Shown here piece after piece: positions 1 through 10,400 of a stretch of DNA of 64,000 nucleotides. The number at the start of each line of letters is the position of its first letter. Positions within the stretch are counted from its first letter, which is position 1. The DNA is from Acidobacteriota bacterium (GTDB lineage Bacteria; Acidobacteriota; Terriglobia; Acidiferrales; UBA7541): assembly GCA_003223215.1 (NCBI GenBank), contig QHYH01000081.1, positions 82,481-146,480 on the forward strand. Reading direction: 5' to 3'. The notes beneath the pieces were generated by a model. That model did not search any database and was not told the origin of the DNA. It was given only the letters and a program-made list of their open reading frames with translations. The translations under genes were made by a program, and so were the position numbers.

Positions 1-549
1 GGCCAACCGGACGTCGAGAAACGGCGGCTGGACAATCCTCTCGAACTGCCGAACATGCTGAGCTTCCTCACCTACCGCGAATGGCGCGCCGACGTGAAAG
101 GTCTCCTGGAGTTCCCCGAGACGGCCTGGCCGGACCAGATTCCGCTGCTGTATTACAGCTACCACGTGATGGTGGGCCTGGGCACAATTTTCATCGCGGT
201 GATGGTGGTTGCCGCGATTCTGCTCTGGCGCGGCAAACTTTACGACTCGCGCGGGATGCTGTGGATCCTCATGGTCTCCGTTCCGCTGCCTTACATCGCC
301 AACACCGCCGGCTGGATGACCGCGGAACTGGGGCGCCAACCCTGGTTGATTTATGGATTGATGCGCACCGCGGAAGGAGTTTCTCCGCGCGTAGCCGCGG
401 GCAATGCCTGGTTCACGCTCATCGGCTTCATGGGCATGTACGCGGTACTGGCCGTTCTGTGGTTGTTTCTGATTTATCGCGAGATTGAAATGGGGCCCGA
501 GCCGGGCAGAGACGGTCGCGGCGATTTCGCCGACGCGCCGGCCGATTAG
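1..549 (+). CDS. cydA: cytochrome bd ubiquinol oxidase subunit I, C-terminal part
   Basis: This is the end of a gene that starts before the window; the frame is open from base 1 to the stop at 547-549. Cytochrome bd subunit I carries the quinol site and the haems of the terminal oxidase in the inner membrane. The visible part shows family blocks GQPD, LSFLTYR and GRQPW, and about three membrane helices (LLYYSYHVMVGLG onward, GMLWILMVSVPLPYIA, FTLIGFMGMYAVLAVLW). The GRQPW block near the C-terminus is typical of CydA. The N-terminal haem ligands and the Q-loop lie outside the window. cydB follows after 10 bases, as expected for a cydAB operon. Confidence 0.95.
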   Translation, partial: GQPDVEKRRLDNPLELPNMLSFLTYREWRADVKGLLEFPETAWPDQIPLLYYSYHVMVGLGTIFIAVMVVAAILLWRGKLYDSRGMLWILMVSVPLPYIANTAGWMTAELGRQPWLIYGLMRTAEGVSPRVAAGNAWFTLIGFMGMYAVLAVLWLFLIYREIEMGPEPGRDGRGDFADAPAD

Positions 550-559
550 GGAGGGTGCC

Positions 560-1609
560 ATGGGAACGGTGTGGTTCTGCCTGGTTGCGATCATGATTGC
601 CGTTTACGTGCTGCTCGATGGCTTCGACCTCGGCGCCGGAGCCATTCACCTGCTGGCGGCGAAAACGGAGGAAGAGCGGCGGCAGATTTTGGCGAGCATC
701 GGTCCGGTGTGGGACGGCAATGAAGTCTGGCTCCTGGCAGCGGGTGGCACGCTGTATTTTGCGTTCCCTGCGCTTTATGCCAGCGGCTTCAGCGGATTCT
801 ACCTGCCGCTGATGATCGTCTTGTGGCTGCTGATTCTGCGCGGTTCCTCGATCGAATTCCGCAATCATATCAAGAGCGCGGTCTGGGACCCACTCTGGGA
901 TTTTCTTTTTTGCAGCTCGAGCTTGCTGCTCGCGCTCTTTTTTGGTGCTGCGTTAGGCAACGTGGTTCGCGGCGTGCCGCTCGGGGCGAGCGGCTATTTC
1001 TTCGAGCCGCTATGGACCAATTTCCGACTAGGAGAGGAGACCGGCATTCTGGACTGGTACACCCTTCTCGTCGGCGTTCTCGCCCTGCTCGCGCTGGTCA
1101 TGCACGGCGGGCTTTGGGTGCAGTTGAAAACGGGCGGCGAGGTACGCTCGCGTGCCGGAAAATTGGCCGCCCGGAGCTGGTGGGGCGTGCTTGCGCTGAC
1201 GGCGATGGTCACCGGCATAACTTTTCGCGTGCAGCCGCAAATCCTGGTCAATTTCTCGACCTGGCCGTGGGGCCTGATCTTTCCTCTGCTGGCCGTAACC
1301 GGACTGGCCGGCGTTCCTTTCGAATTGCGAAAGCGCAGCGAACGCCGAGCTTTCTTCGCCTCTTGCGCGTATTTAACGGGCATGCTGACGAGCGTGGTCT
1401 TCGGCGTTTATCCCATGGTGCTGCCTGCGCGGAATCCCCTGTACTCGCTGACGGTGAGCAACGCCAAAGCCGGAAACTACGGCCTGAGGGTTGGGCTTGT
1501 CTGGTGGGTCCCCGGCATGATTCTTGCCGCCGGTTACTTCACGTTTGTCTACCGCTCCTTCGCCGGCAAAGTCGCCTTGGATAAGGACTCCCGCGGCCAC
1601 GGCGACTAG
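560..1609 (+). CDS. cydB: cytochrome bd ubiquinol oxidase subunit II
   Basis: 349 residues, the usual CydB length. Subunit II pairs with CydA to reduce oxygen at the expense of quinol. The start has the typical CydB opening (WFCLVAIMIAVYVLLDGFDLGAG), followed by the conserved VWDGNEVWL block near residue 55 and about eight hydrophobic helices. The ATG at 560 is chosen because a GGGAGGG ribosome site lies just upstream and the conserved sequence begins there; an in-frame TTG at 485 would add 25 non-conserved residues overlapping cydA. No cydX-like small ORF was recognised directly after it. Confidence 0.95.
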   Translation: MGTVWFCLVAIMIAVYVLLDGFDLGAGAIHLLAAKTEEERRQILASIGPVWDGNEVWLLAAGGTLYFAFPALYASGFSGFYLPLMIVLWLLILRGSSIEFRNHIKSAVWDPLWDFLFCSSSLLLALFFGAALGNVVRGVPLGASGYFFEPLWTNFRLGEETGILDWYTLLVGVLALLALVMHGGLWVQLKTGGEVRSRAGKLAARSWWGVLALTAMVTGITFRVQPQILVNFSTWPWGLIFPLLAVTGLAGVPFELRKRSERRAFFASCAYLTGMLTSVVFGVYPMVLPARNPLYSLTVSNAKAGNYGLRVGLVWWVPGMILAAGYFTFVYRSFAGKVALDKDSRGHGD

Positions 1610-1932
1610 CGCGATGCTGTGCGCTTCCCGAGGCAGCGTCGATTCGGTGGGCGAATCAGCCCCGGGGTCCGTTCTCGGGGGCCGCCCAAACAGTCAAGTA
1701 TCGAGTCCGAAACACTGGTACCCCCGTAGCGTTGACCTCGAGAAATTCCGCTGGGTACTGTGCCAACAAGGGCGCCCAGGTGTCCGCGGACGCATGTCCG
1801 CCAAAGAACGTCAGGCGAAAGACAAAGGTCCGGCAACAGAGCCCTTAGCCCTGCCTGACGCGGGGCCGTCGGCCCGGATGAATTCGCGGAACTTGGGGAA
1901 GGCGTGCTCGAAGCAAACAGCGCAGCTCAGAG
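1610..1932. other. intergenic region, no gene seen
   Basis: About 320 bases between cydB and the kinase gene. ORFs crossing it have no recognisable protein sequence. No convincing promoter, terminator or RNA was found, although the kinase promoter must lie here or further upstream. Confidence 0.5.
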
Positions 1933-4248
1933 ATGGAAACAGTAAGCAAAGCCGGAAGGTACGAGATCGTTGGCGAGCTCGGCCGCGGCGCCATGGGCAT
2001 TGTCTACAAGGCCGTCGACCCGGTAATCGGCCGCACCGTCGCCGTGAAAACCATCCGCCTCAGCGAAGAAGGCACCGGGCTCAACCGCGCAGAACTGCTG
2101 GCGCGGTTCCAGACCGAAGCGCGCGCCGCCGGCCTGCTCACTCATCCCAACATTGTGGTGGTCTATGACGCCGGCGAGGAAGACGGCCTGTACTACATCA
2201 CCATGGAGTTGGTGGAGGGCAAGAGCCTGCAAGTCCTCCTCGACGGCGGACATTCCTTCCCCTTGTCCCGCACGCTGCGCATCATGGACCAGACCTGCAG
2301 CGCACTGCAATTTGCCCATGAACGCAACGTCGTCCACCGCGACATCAAACCCGCCAACCTGATGCTCGCCGCCGACGACACCGTCAAAATCACCGACTTC
2401 GGCACGGCCAAGATCCTGCAGTTCGGCAGCACCCAGCAAACCTCGCATGTAATGGGCACACCCAGTTACATGTCCCCGGAGCAAGTGAAGGGGCGCGGTG
2501 TGGACGGCCGCAGCGATATCTTCTCCCTGGGGGTCATGCTCTATGAAATGATCACCGGCGAAAAGCCCTTTCCCGGCCAGAACATCACCACGGTCATCTA
2601 TAAGATTGTCAACGAGGAGCCCGTTCCGCCGCGCCAGATTGATGCCTCGATTCATCCCGGCATCAGCACGGTGGTGCTGAAGGCCCTCGCAAAAGAACCC
2701 GAGCAGCGCTATCAAAGCTGCCGCGAAATGCTGGAAGACTTGCGCAATTACCGGGCGCAAGGCTTTGCCGGAGCCAGCCCCAATTCAACGATGGTCATCG
2801 GTGGCGGCTCTCCTGCGGCAACCGTGGCCTCCGGCAATCTGGGCGGCCACGGATTTCCGGGCCACGCGCTTTCCGGCCATGCACCGGCGACAGATGATCC
2901 GACGGTTGTTGCCACCTCACGCTCTCCGAGAGAGCGCGCTGCTGCCCCCTGGCCGACTCCCGTCGTTCCCCGCACGGGAACGATGCAGTCGACCCCGGTC
3001 GAGCCTCCCAAGAAAAAGAGCGTCGTCGGCACGATTTTCGCGGCGCTGGCGCTTGTTGGCGTAATCGTCTACGGCGCAAACAAGATCAAACCCGTTTTTG
3101 AGGCCGCGCGCGCATTACACAACGCCCAGGTGAAGGAAACCCCTTCGTCCCGTTCCGCCGAACCTGCGCCGCGGGCTGCCACTCGGAATTCTGAGGCGAG
3201 CCCGAGCGCCGACGCCCCGCAGGGCCCGCACGAGGCTTCCACGAGCGCTCGGGACACCGTGGCCGAAGTGAAATCCGCGGATCCTTCGCCTGAAAAAGCC
3301 GCGCCAAGGAGACCCGACAATGCCATCAGTCCCAAGACCGCGGAATATAAGGGCCGCATTGAGGAAGCCATCTCCGAAAAAGGACTTGGCGGAGGCGCGA
3401 AGGTACAGAGCACGGGCAACACTTTGACTCTGGTCGGCAAACTCCGTCCCTCCGAACACGCCGAACTCTTGAAATTCCTCCGCAGCGCACCGGCAAGCGT
3501 GCATGTCATCGATCATATTGAGTACGACGATGCCGCCGCAAGCGCGGGGGCCGGCTCCGACGATTCGAGCCATCCGCTTCCGGCGCCGGGCCGCGGCGCG
3601 ATTCACGTGGTTACCGACGTGATCGGGGCGACTGCGCTTCTCCAGGGACCGGCCGGCCATGTCCTGGGCAAGTGCGAGACGCCTTGCAGCTTCAACAATC
3701 TCACGCCGCAGCGTTACGGCCTGGAAGTGCAAAAGGACGGCTATCAACCTGTGCAAACCGCGCTCCAGATCAAAGGGGACGAAGCCCAGGATCAAAAGAT
3801 TAAGCTCGAACCGCTCGCCAGGGGCATTTTCATCAGCACCGAGCCGCCGGGAGCGGACGTGTTCATCAACGGCGCAAAACAGTCCGGCCAGACTCCCGTC
3901 ACGTTGCCGCTCGCTCCGGGGCAGTACAACTTGGTGTTGCGGCTGTCCGGCTACGAAGCCCACTCCGGGACCATACAAGTGACGGATATTCAAACGCAAC
4001 TCAAGGTGCCCCTGACGGAAAGATCGGCTACGCGCGTTGCCTGGGCGCAAGTCACGAGCAATCCTAAGGGCGCGGAAATCATTGTGGACGACAACTCCAC
4101 CGGACAGTTCACCCCCGCGCGGGTTCAGATACCTTCGGGGATTCACACGATCACGCTCAAGCTCGATGGGTACCAGCTCGCAAAGCGGACCGTCGAAGCG
4201 AGCGAAGGGGGCACGGTGCCCATCAACCAGACGCTGCGGCAAAAATAA
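1933..4248 (+). CDS. Ser/Thr protein kinase with BON-like and three PEGA domains
   Basis: 771 residues. An STKc-type kinase domain occupies about residues 10-280: glycine loop GRGAMG (17-22), ATP lysine K39, catalytic loop HRDIKPAN (H135, D137), DFG aspartate D155 and the APE-like SPEQ motif. A Ser/Pro-rich linker leads to one membrane helix (about 364-381). The rest should be extracytoplasmic: a BON-like segment (about 470-533) and three PEGA-like repeats (about 557-630, 631-702, 703-771), recognised by GADVFING, GAEIIVDD and GYEA/GYQL motifs. PEGA modules are thought to bind surface structures, so this is probably a transmembrane sensor kinase. Its substrate is unknown. The PilZ gene downstream may be functionally linked, but the 237-base gap argues against tight coupling. 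Confidence 0.9.
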   Translation: METVSKAGRYEIVGELGRGAMGIVYKAVDPVIGRTVAVKTIRLSEEGTGLNRAELLARFQTEARAAGLLTHPNIVVVYDAGEEDGLYYITMELVEGKSLQVLLDGGHSFPLSRTLRIMDQTCSALQFAHERNVVHRDIKPANLMLAADDTVKITDFGTAKILQFGSTQQTSHVMGTPSYMSPEQVKGRGVDGRSDIFSLGVMLYEMITGEKPFPGQNITTVIYKIVNEEPVPPRQIDASIHPGISTVVLKALAKEPEQRYQSCREMLEDLRNYRAQGFAGASPNSTMVIGGGSPAATVASGNLGGHGFPGHALSGHAPATDDPTVVATSRSPRERAAAPWPTPVVPRTGTMQSTPVEPPKKKSVVGTIFAALALVGVIVYGANKIKPVFEAARALHNAQVKETPSSRSAEPAPRAATRNSEASPSADAPQGPHEASTSARDTVAEVKSADPSPEKAAPRRPDNAISPKTAEYKGRIEEAISEKGLGGGAKVQSTGNTLTLVGKLRPSEHAELLKFLRSAPASVHVIDHIEYDDAAASAGAGSDDSSHPLPAPGRGAIHVVTDVIGATALLQGPAGHVLGKCETPCSFNNLTPQRYGLEVQKDGYQPVQTALQIKGDEAQDQKIKLEPLARGIFISTEPPGADVFINGAKQSGQTPVTLPLAPGQYNLVLRLSGYEAHSGTIQVTDIQTQLKVPLTERSATRVAWAQVTSNPKGAEIIVDDNSTGQFTPARVQIPSGIHTITLKLDGYQLAKRTVEASEGGTVPINQTLRQK

Positions 4249-4322
4249 GCGGCAATGGGCCCTTTGCACGGCTCGGCAAAGACGCAGTTTTTCTCCGCAA
4301 AAAAGGCCTCGCTACCTAAAGC

Positions 4323-4337
4323 GTAACAATTTGTTAC
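4323..4337. promoter_or_regulatory. perfect 15-bp palindrome, possible operator
   Basis: GTAACAA and TTGTTAC are perfect 7-bp inverted arms around one T, in the gap between the kinase and PilZ genes. A few such palindromes are expected by chance in 64 kb, so only the intergenic position argues for a role. Confidence 0.25.
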
Positions 4338-4485
4338 ATCCGCCCCCTTACGCGCCCTGGAACGTTGCACCTTTCTCACTCATTCTAAAAAACTTAGATC
4401 AGCTTCCCTTAGGATCGACAGTTGCTTGACGATGGAGCAGGCTTTGTTTGGATTGTGAGGACAAAGCCCGGACTGCGAAGGAATT

Positions 4486-7128
4486 GTGGAGAAATCTTTG
4501 TCTCTTCGAGCCACCTTGCCAACCCATGACCGTGAGCGCGGGACGCTGTCGAACGCGCCGATCGATGCGACACCGAAGGCGGCGGGCGGCGCGACGGCCG
4601 TCTCCCACTGGCTATCCGCAAACACAGATCACCGACCCAGCGAGGTTTATCGCGCGCTTCGCGACTTCCACCTACTCCTGCGCTCCGAACGCCTCTATGA
4701 AAAGAATCACCCCAGCCGGCTCGACAGCCTGGATAGCGCCTACGATTCCCTGCGGCCCGTCGCGGAATCACTTGAAGGGCTCGAGATTCGAATCGAGCGC
4801 GGCGGAATTGTTGCGCCGCGGGTCAGTGAGCGGCACCTGCCGGACGCGCGCGGAGAAATGCAGGCGCTGGCCGCGGATTTGCAGCGCGTGGGCATCTGGT
4901 CCCTGGCTTTCGCGAGGAAGTTCCATGTGGGCGAACTGGACACGCTGGCGCGATTGATGAGAGAGTCATTACTGAAATCAGAAGAGCCCGCAGGCGCTTC
5001 CGGAAATGCTTGGTGGCCCACCCGCCTCCTGGAGAATCGTGTGGAAGGCATTTCGGTCAATACGCAAACCGACCGCAAAGTGGACACGGTGCTGGCAAGC
5101 CTGATTGGTGCCCTGGTCGCCTATGGCGGCCATACTCCCCGGGAAACCCCGGAAACGCCGATCAAAGCGCCGGACTCGGACGACCTGATGGCCACGCTGC
5201 GGTTGTTGGCGCGCCTTACACCGCCGCTCGAGACCGCGCGCGGCCTTGCTCCCGAAGAAGCGGCGCGCGCCATTCACGGTGCCATGGAGGAAGCCAGCCG
5301 CGAGAGCGTGAGCATGCTGCTCCACTCCGTCTCGCAATATGCTCCGCGCGACGGCGAGCAGCCTCTTCCTTACCTGCTGCGGCTGTCGGAAAACATCATT
5401 CTGGAATTTCTTAGCGCCGAGTTCGCCGGCGGCTCGCTGCATTCTCCGGGAGTCCGTCCGGCATTCCAGCGCTTTGCTGAAGTCTTGGTGGAATCCGGAG
5501 CCTACACGGGTCCTCATGCCTCGCAGCACCTTTCCTCGCTGGCGGTCACCTGGGCGAGCGACACGCATTGCGACCAGGTGATCGACCGGTTCTGGCTGGA
5601 ACTGCCGGCGCGGGAAAAATCAGCGGTGGTGCGCGGACCGGACGTCTGGTGCGTTCCCATCGCGGCTTTGCGGCAAACGCTTGGCCAACTCGTCGAAACC
5701 GGCGCGGACGCTCCTCGGCGCGAAGCGCGAAGCATGGTGCTGAATTATCTGCGTCGTCTGGACCTTCCCGATGCTTCGGCAAGGCGTTCGGTGGCGGCCG
5801 GTCTCAAAGAGCTTGTTCCGATCCTCGAATCCCTGTGGCCGAACCAATTGCCGGAGGAGCTCAGCCGCTCGGCCATGAAAGCTCTCCAGGAAGAAACGGC
5901 TCCGGAGACGGCAGCGCTGCTCGCCGCCTTGGTGGAAGCTCTCGGGCGCATCGCCGTGAATCGTGCCGACTTTGCCGGATTCGAATTGATCCTCACCGGT
6001 CTCGAGCGCTCCCCGCGCGACAAAGAACACGAGCATATGGCGGCTCTTGCAAACCGCCTGGTTGCGCAAGACCGCTGGTTCTTGCTGGTGGACGCTTCGC
6101 TTGCCAAACGGCCGCTCGATCCGGTTCTGCCCCGGCTCTTGCAGCGCGATCCGGAACGTTTGCTCGACCGCTTGACGCTGCTTTTGACCGAACCCCGAGG
6201 TGCAGAAATGCTGCAGGCGATGACCCGCCTCCTGCGCACCATCGGCGTGCCCGTCCTCAACGTTCTCGAAACCCGGCTATACGAGGCCCGGCGCCAGCGC
6301 GTGACCGCCGCCATCAAGCTCCTGGCGGCCTGCGACCCGGAGCGTTTGCTCCGCGGTCTCGCCCGGGCCATTGGGAGCTGGGAATGGAATCTTCAGGATC
6401 TGGCGGTAAGCGAGCTCTCGCGGCCCTCGAATTCCGCCTCGGCGCAAAGCGTTGCTTTCGTTTTCTCCGCGATTCTTGCGGAGGCGCATGCGATGGTTGT
6501 GCCGATGATGATCGACCAAATCGGATTAGCCAAGGAAGACACCGCCGTCCCGCAACTTTTGGAAATCGCCGCCGGGGAACACGAAGTTTTGCGCGATCAG
6601 TTTGTCCGCATCAAGGCCATCGAGGCCCTCGGTCGGATGCGTTCGTCGGATGCCGCCGAACTCCTGCGCACGCTCGTGGAAAAGCGCGAAGGCCTAGCTT
6701 ATCGAGAGCCCGCCGGCCTGCGCGCGGCGGCCGAGGACGCGCTTGCCCTCATCGAGAATCGGCCTTCGTTCAAGCAAGCTGCCGCCGCTTTTGGTGCCCC
6801 GACCCAAGCGAGCTCCGGGTACCTCGTTCCCCGCCGATATGTCCGTGTGCCCCTGGAGTCGCCGCTACGCGCGCAAATTGAAGGAATGCCCGCCGGTCTC
6901 GCCCGCGTCAAGACCATCAGCCTAGGAGGCGCTTACCTCGAGTCTCCGCAAAAACTTACCGTGGGCGACTCCATCAAGCTCGAAGTGCGCGCCGGCCTTC
7001 GCAAAATCACTTTCACCGCCGTGGTTCGCAATATCGGCCAGGAAGGCACCGGCGTGGAATTCGTCCACATGCGTGACGAAGACCGCGAACGTCTCCGCAA
7101 GTTCGTCCAGCGCCACCTGCAACTCTAG
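4486..7128 (+). CDS. HEAT-like repeat protein with C-terminal PilZ domain
   Basis: 880 residues, cytoplasmic, with no signal peptide or membrane helix. Most of the protein (about 50-770) is alpha-helical with HEAT/ARM-like repeats rich in Leu, Ala and Glu. The last 100 residues (783-880) form a PilZ domain, the usual cyclic-di-GMP receptor: RRYVR at 783-787 gives the RxxxR motif. The second motif reads TISLGG (810-815), so the usual D/N of (D/N)xSxxG is Thr, which may weaken ligand binding. GTG at 4486 is taken as start with AAGGA just upstream. The likely role is a scaffold whose state depends on c-di-GMP; the partner is not identifiable. Confidence 0.8.
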   Translation: MEKSLSLRATLPTHDRERGTLSNAPIDATPKAAGGATAVSHWLSANTDHRPSEVYRALRDFHLLLRSERLYEKNHPSRLDSLDSAYDSLRPVAESLEGLEIRIERGGIVAPRVSERHLPDARGEMQALAADLQRVGIWSLAFARKFHVGELDTLARLMRESLLKSEEPAGASGNAWWPTRLLENRVEGISVNTQTDRKVDTVLASLIGALVAYGGHTPRETPETPIKAPDSDDLMATLRLLARLTPPLETARGLAPEEAARAIHGAMEEASRESVSMLLHSVSQYAPRDGEQPLPYLLRLSENIILEFLSAEFAGGSLHSPGVRPAFQRFAEVLVESGAYTGPHASQHLSSLAVTWASDTHCDQVIDRFWLELPAREKSAVVRGPDVWCVPIAALRQTLGQLVETGADAPRREARSMVLNYLRRLDLPDASARRSVAAGLKELVPILESLWPNQLPEELSRSAMKALQEETAPETAALLAALVEALGRIAVNRADFAGFELILTGLERSPRDKEHEHMAALANRLVAQDRWFLLVDASLAKRPLDPVLPRLLQRDPERLLDRLTLLLTEPRGAEMLQAMTRLLRTIGVPVLNVLETRLYEARRQRVTAAIKLLAACDPERLLRGLARAIGSWEWNLQDLAVSELSRPSNSASAQSVAFVFSAILAEAHAMVVPMMIDQIGLAKEDTAVPQLLEIAAGEHEVLRDQFVRIKAIEALGRMRSSDAAELLRTLVEKREGLAYREPAGLRAAAEDALALIENRPSFKQAAAAFGAPTQASSGYLVPRRYVRVPLESPLRAQIEGMPAGLARVKTISLGGAYLESPQKLTVGDSIKLEVRAGLRKITFTAVVRNIGQEGTGVEFVHMRDEDRERLRKFVQRHLQL

Positions 7129-7304
7129 CCCTCGAATCGCCGACCCGGCATGCGCCAAGCCGCGTGAGTGGCGACAAGAAGCGACACTCCCCCCAGTTTT
7201 CTGCCGTTGCTCGTCTTGTCGCTTGCCAGACGGGCCCGCTTGCCACCATGCTCTGGTTGGCAGCCGGAGAGTTGACTCAAAGACAAGCGCAGAGAAGTTT
7301 TCAG

Positions 7305-7333
7305 TTGAAAGCCGGGCTCCATTGCAGTAAAAG
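7305..7333 (+). promoter_or_regulatory. possible sigma70-type promoter of the Oar-like receptor gene
   Basis: TTGAAA (7305-7310) and TAAAAG (7328-7333) are separated by 17 bases, about 85 bases before the receptor start. The -10 matches only 4 of 6 positions, so this is tentative. Confidence 0.35.
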
Positions 7334-7417
7334 CCCTGTATTCAATTGTTTCAGGTGTGAAGCCCGGCGGGGCCCGCCAGCGCTAGCGGCAATTCAGGTG
7401 CAACAGGAGGGAGACTC

Positions 7418-10400
7418 ATGCAATCGAGGCAAGTCGTGTGTGCTTTGGCGGGTTGGCGGTTGATGTGCGAGGCCGTGTTGCTTGTTTTGTTGGTCCTGGG
7501 CGGAGGAGCGACGGTGTCCGCCCAAGTCAATACCGCGACGCTTTCGGGCACGGTTTTTGATCCGCAGAATCTCGCCGTCAGGGGCGCAAAACTAACCCTG
7601 ACCAACGCGGCCACCGGGGCAACGCGCACCGCGGTCACCGACGACGGCGGCCGCTACAACCTCGTGGGTCTGCCCCCTGGGCATTACGAAATAACCGTGG
7701 ATGCCGGGACAAGTTTTGCCATTTATCAAGATAATGCTGTGATTCTGACCGTTGGCGAAGCCGCGACCCTCAATCCAGTGCTTCAGTTGGGCGGCGAGAA
7801 ACAAAGCGTCATGGTGACGGCCGAGGCAGCGCTGGTGGAAACGCAGAAAACCGACGTTTCATCGACGATCAACTCTCGTCAGATCACCAACTTGCCCATC
7901 AACGAGCGCAATTACATTAACTTCACTTTGCTCAATTCCCAGACCGCGCGCGACAACACGCCATCTATCGGCGCCGCACCGACGAGCGGTCTCAACTTTG
8001 GCGGGCAGCGCGCCCGGTCGAATGAGGTCAGCGTCGACGGAGCCGACGCTGTAGACAAGTCCGTAGGCGGCGTGCGCGCTACGGTGTCGCAGGAGGATGT
8101 GCAAGAGTTTCAAGTGATCACCAGCAATTACATGCCGGAGTACGGCCGCGCCACCGGCGGAGTGGTGAACATCGTTACGAAATCCGGCGCAAACCAAGTA
8201 CACGGAAACGCGTTCGGCTTTCTCCGTGCGACGGCAATCCAGGCGCGGGACCCCTTCTCTGTCCAGGGCAGTTTCAACCCCGCAACTGATTCCGTCACTC
8301 TCACTCCGGTGAAGCAGTCGTACACCCGTGTACAAGCTGGTGCCACGCTAGGCGGACCGCTCCAGAAAGACAAGACGTTCTATTTTTTCTCCTATGAGAC
8401 CATCCGGGCTCAGACGAGCGGATTCACCAGCATCGGAGAGGGCAACTTTGGCTTGGTGCCCGTTCCTGGCGCCAGCGTGTGCTCCTCGACGCCCCTGCTG
8501 CTAACGGGAGGCCCGAATGGGCAAGCAACTTTTTACCCCGCCGCGATCGCGGCCGCGGGCGGGTGCGGAAGCCCCGGAGCGGTTCCGCTTATCACCGGAG
8601 CAGCTCTTAGTGGCGCCGCCTCCGCAGTCGCCCTGTTTGGGAACACTGGGACTCTGCCAGCTCCGCTGAATTCATTCCCTGAGAACGGCACCGCCTGCGG
8701 CGGAGGCACAGCACCGTGCTTGCTTCCAGCAAGCTTCCAGGGACTTGTCACCCTTCTCGGAAACTACCCAACTCGCGAAGGCACTAGCCTCTGGTCGCTG
8801 CGGCTCGATCACAACTGGAGCAGCAACAACTCTACCTTTATCCGAGCGAGCGTGACACCTTCGCTCGTCACCGGCATCCAGGTGAACGCCCAAAACCAGA
8901 ATTTCGGCCAGAACGCAGGGAACCGCACCTCCCAACAGCAGACTCGTGATCTCGCCATCGTGGCCCAGCACACAACCGCAATGACCAACGCGCTTTTCAA
9001 CGAGCTCCGTTTCCAATTCGCGCGCAGGGGACTCCATTACGGGTTTTCCAATCTTCCGGGGGGAAGCGATCCGGCTGTTAACCTGACTGGATTTGCTTTC
9101 TTTGGCCGTGAGCCTTTCACGACCGAAGATCGGGTAGAGCGCCGGTTCCAGTGGACCGACAATCTCAGTTGGACAAAGAGAGGTCACACGTTCAAATTCG
9201 GCGGCGATGTCAACTTGATTAAAATCAACACCAATGCATCACAGATCTTTACGCTGAACTACGGCGGAGTGTACACGTTCGGCAGCCTGGATCCCGGCTC
9301 GTTCGGCTTCCCCGCCTCTTTCCCGTCGTTCAACGCGGTTCAGGCATACGGCCTGGGAATTCCGACTACCTACTTCCAGGGCATCGGCAATACCAAGCGT
9401 CCGACGACAGATACAGGACTGGGAGTTTTTGCCCAGGACAGTTGGAAAATCAGCAGTAAGTTCACCTTCAATTACGGGGTTCGGTACGACATCGAATGGG
9501 CGCCGATTTTTCCCCCGGCCACCGCACTCAACGCCGCCGCCGCACAGGCGGAGGGCGTTATTCAGGGCATCCCGCTAAACAGCAAGAACGTGCAGCCTCG
9601 CGCCGGAATTGCCTGGGACCCCTGGGGCAATGGCAAGACCGTGATTCGGGCGGGGTATGGAATTTTCTATGACAACCCGTCTCTCGCACTTGGGTTCCTT
9701 GCCAATGCCTTCGACGGCGCGGAATCCTCTTTGATTGAGACTGGTGGTGCGGGCCCATGCGTGGCTTCGCCTGGCGGTTGCAATCTCGACAACGTGTTAA
9801 ACTTCTCCGCCCTCAACGCCACGAACATTTTCCAAGGAACGCTGACCGGAAACATCACCGGCTGTTCGACCTCGGTTCCCGCGACGATGTGCTATTTGCC
9901 CCAGCAGCAGCGTTTCTATTTCTTCCAGCCCAATTCTCTGTTTACCGGCCAGCGCTACCTGGGATTCCCACTCGCACCGGCCGTGGGGCCGCCATTCGGC
10001 CCAGGATACCCCCTAACGGTGCTGCCCTTCACGATTCCCGTGGAGAAGAATTTCAAATTTGGCTACGCACAACAAGCCAACCTCACTCTTGAGCGAGAAA
10101 TTACCAAGGATTGGAAAATCAGCGCCGGATATAACTTCACACACGGAGTCCATTTGGACCGTACGCGGAACATCAACGTGACGAACCCGGCCCTCCTCGT
10201 TTCGAATGATAGCCACGCGGTTGCGGCCGGCCTTGTCGCCACGGGCACGAATCCGCTTACGGTTACGGTCCCTGTTTCGGGAACAGTCAACGGCTGTGGC
10301 GCAGGCACCCTTGTCGCCAACACGCCGGGTGGCGGAAGCGTTCTCATCAGCTCCCCTACGATCCCCATTCTCGTTCCGGGTATCGTCGGCGAGGGATTCA

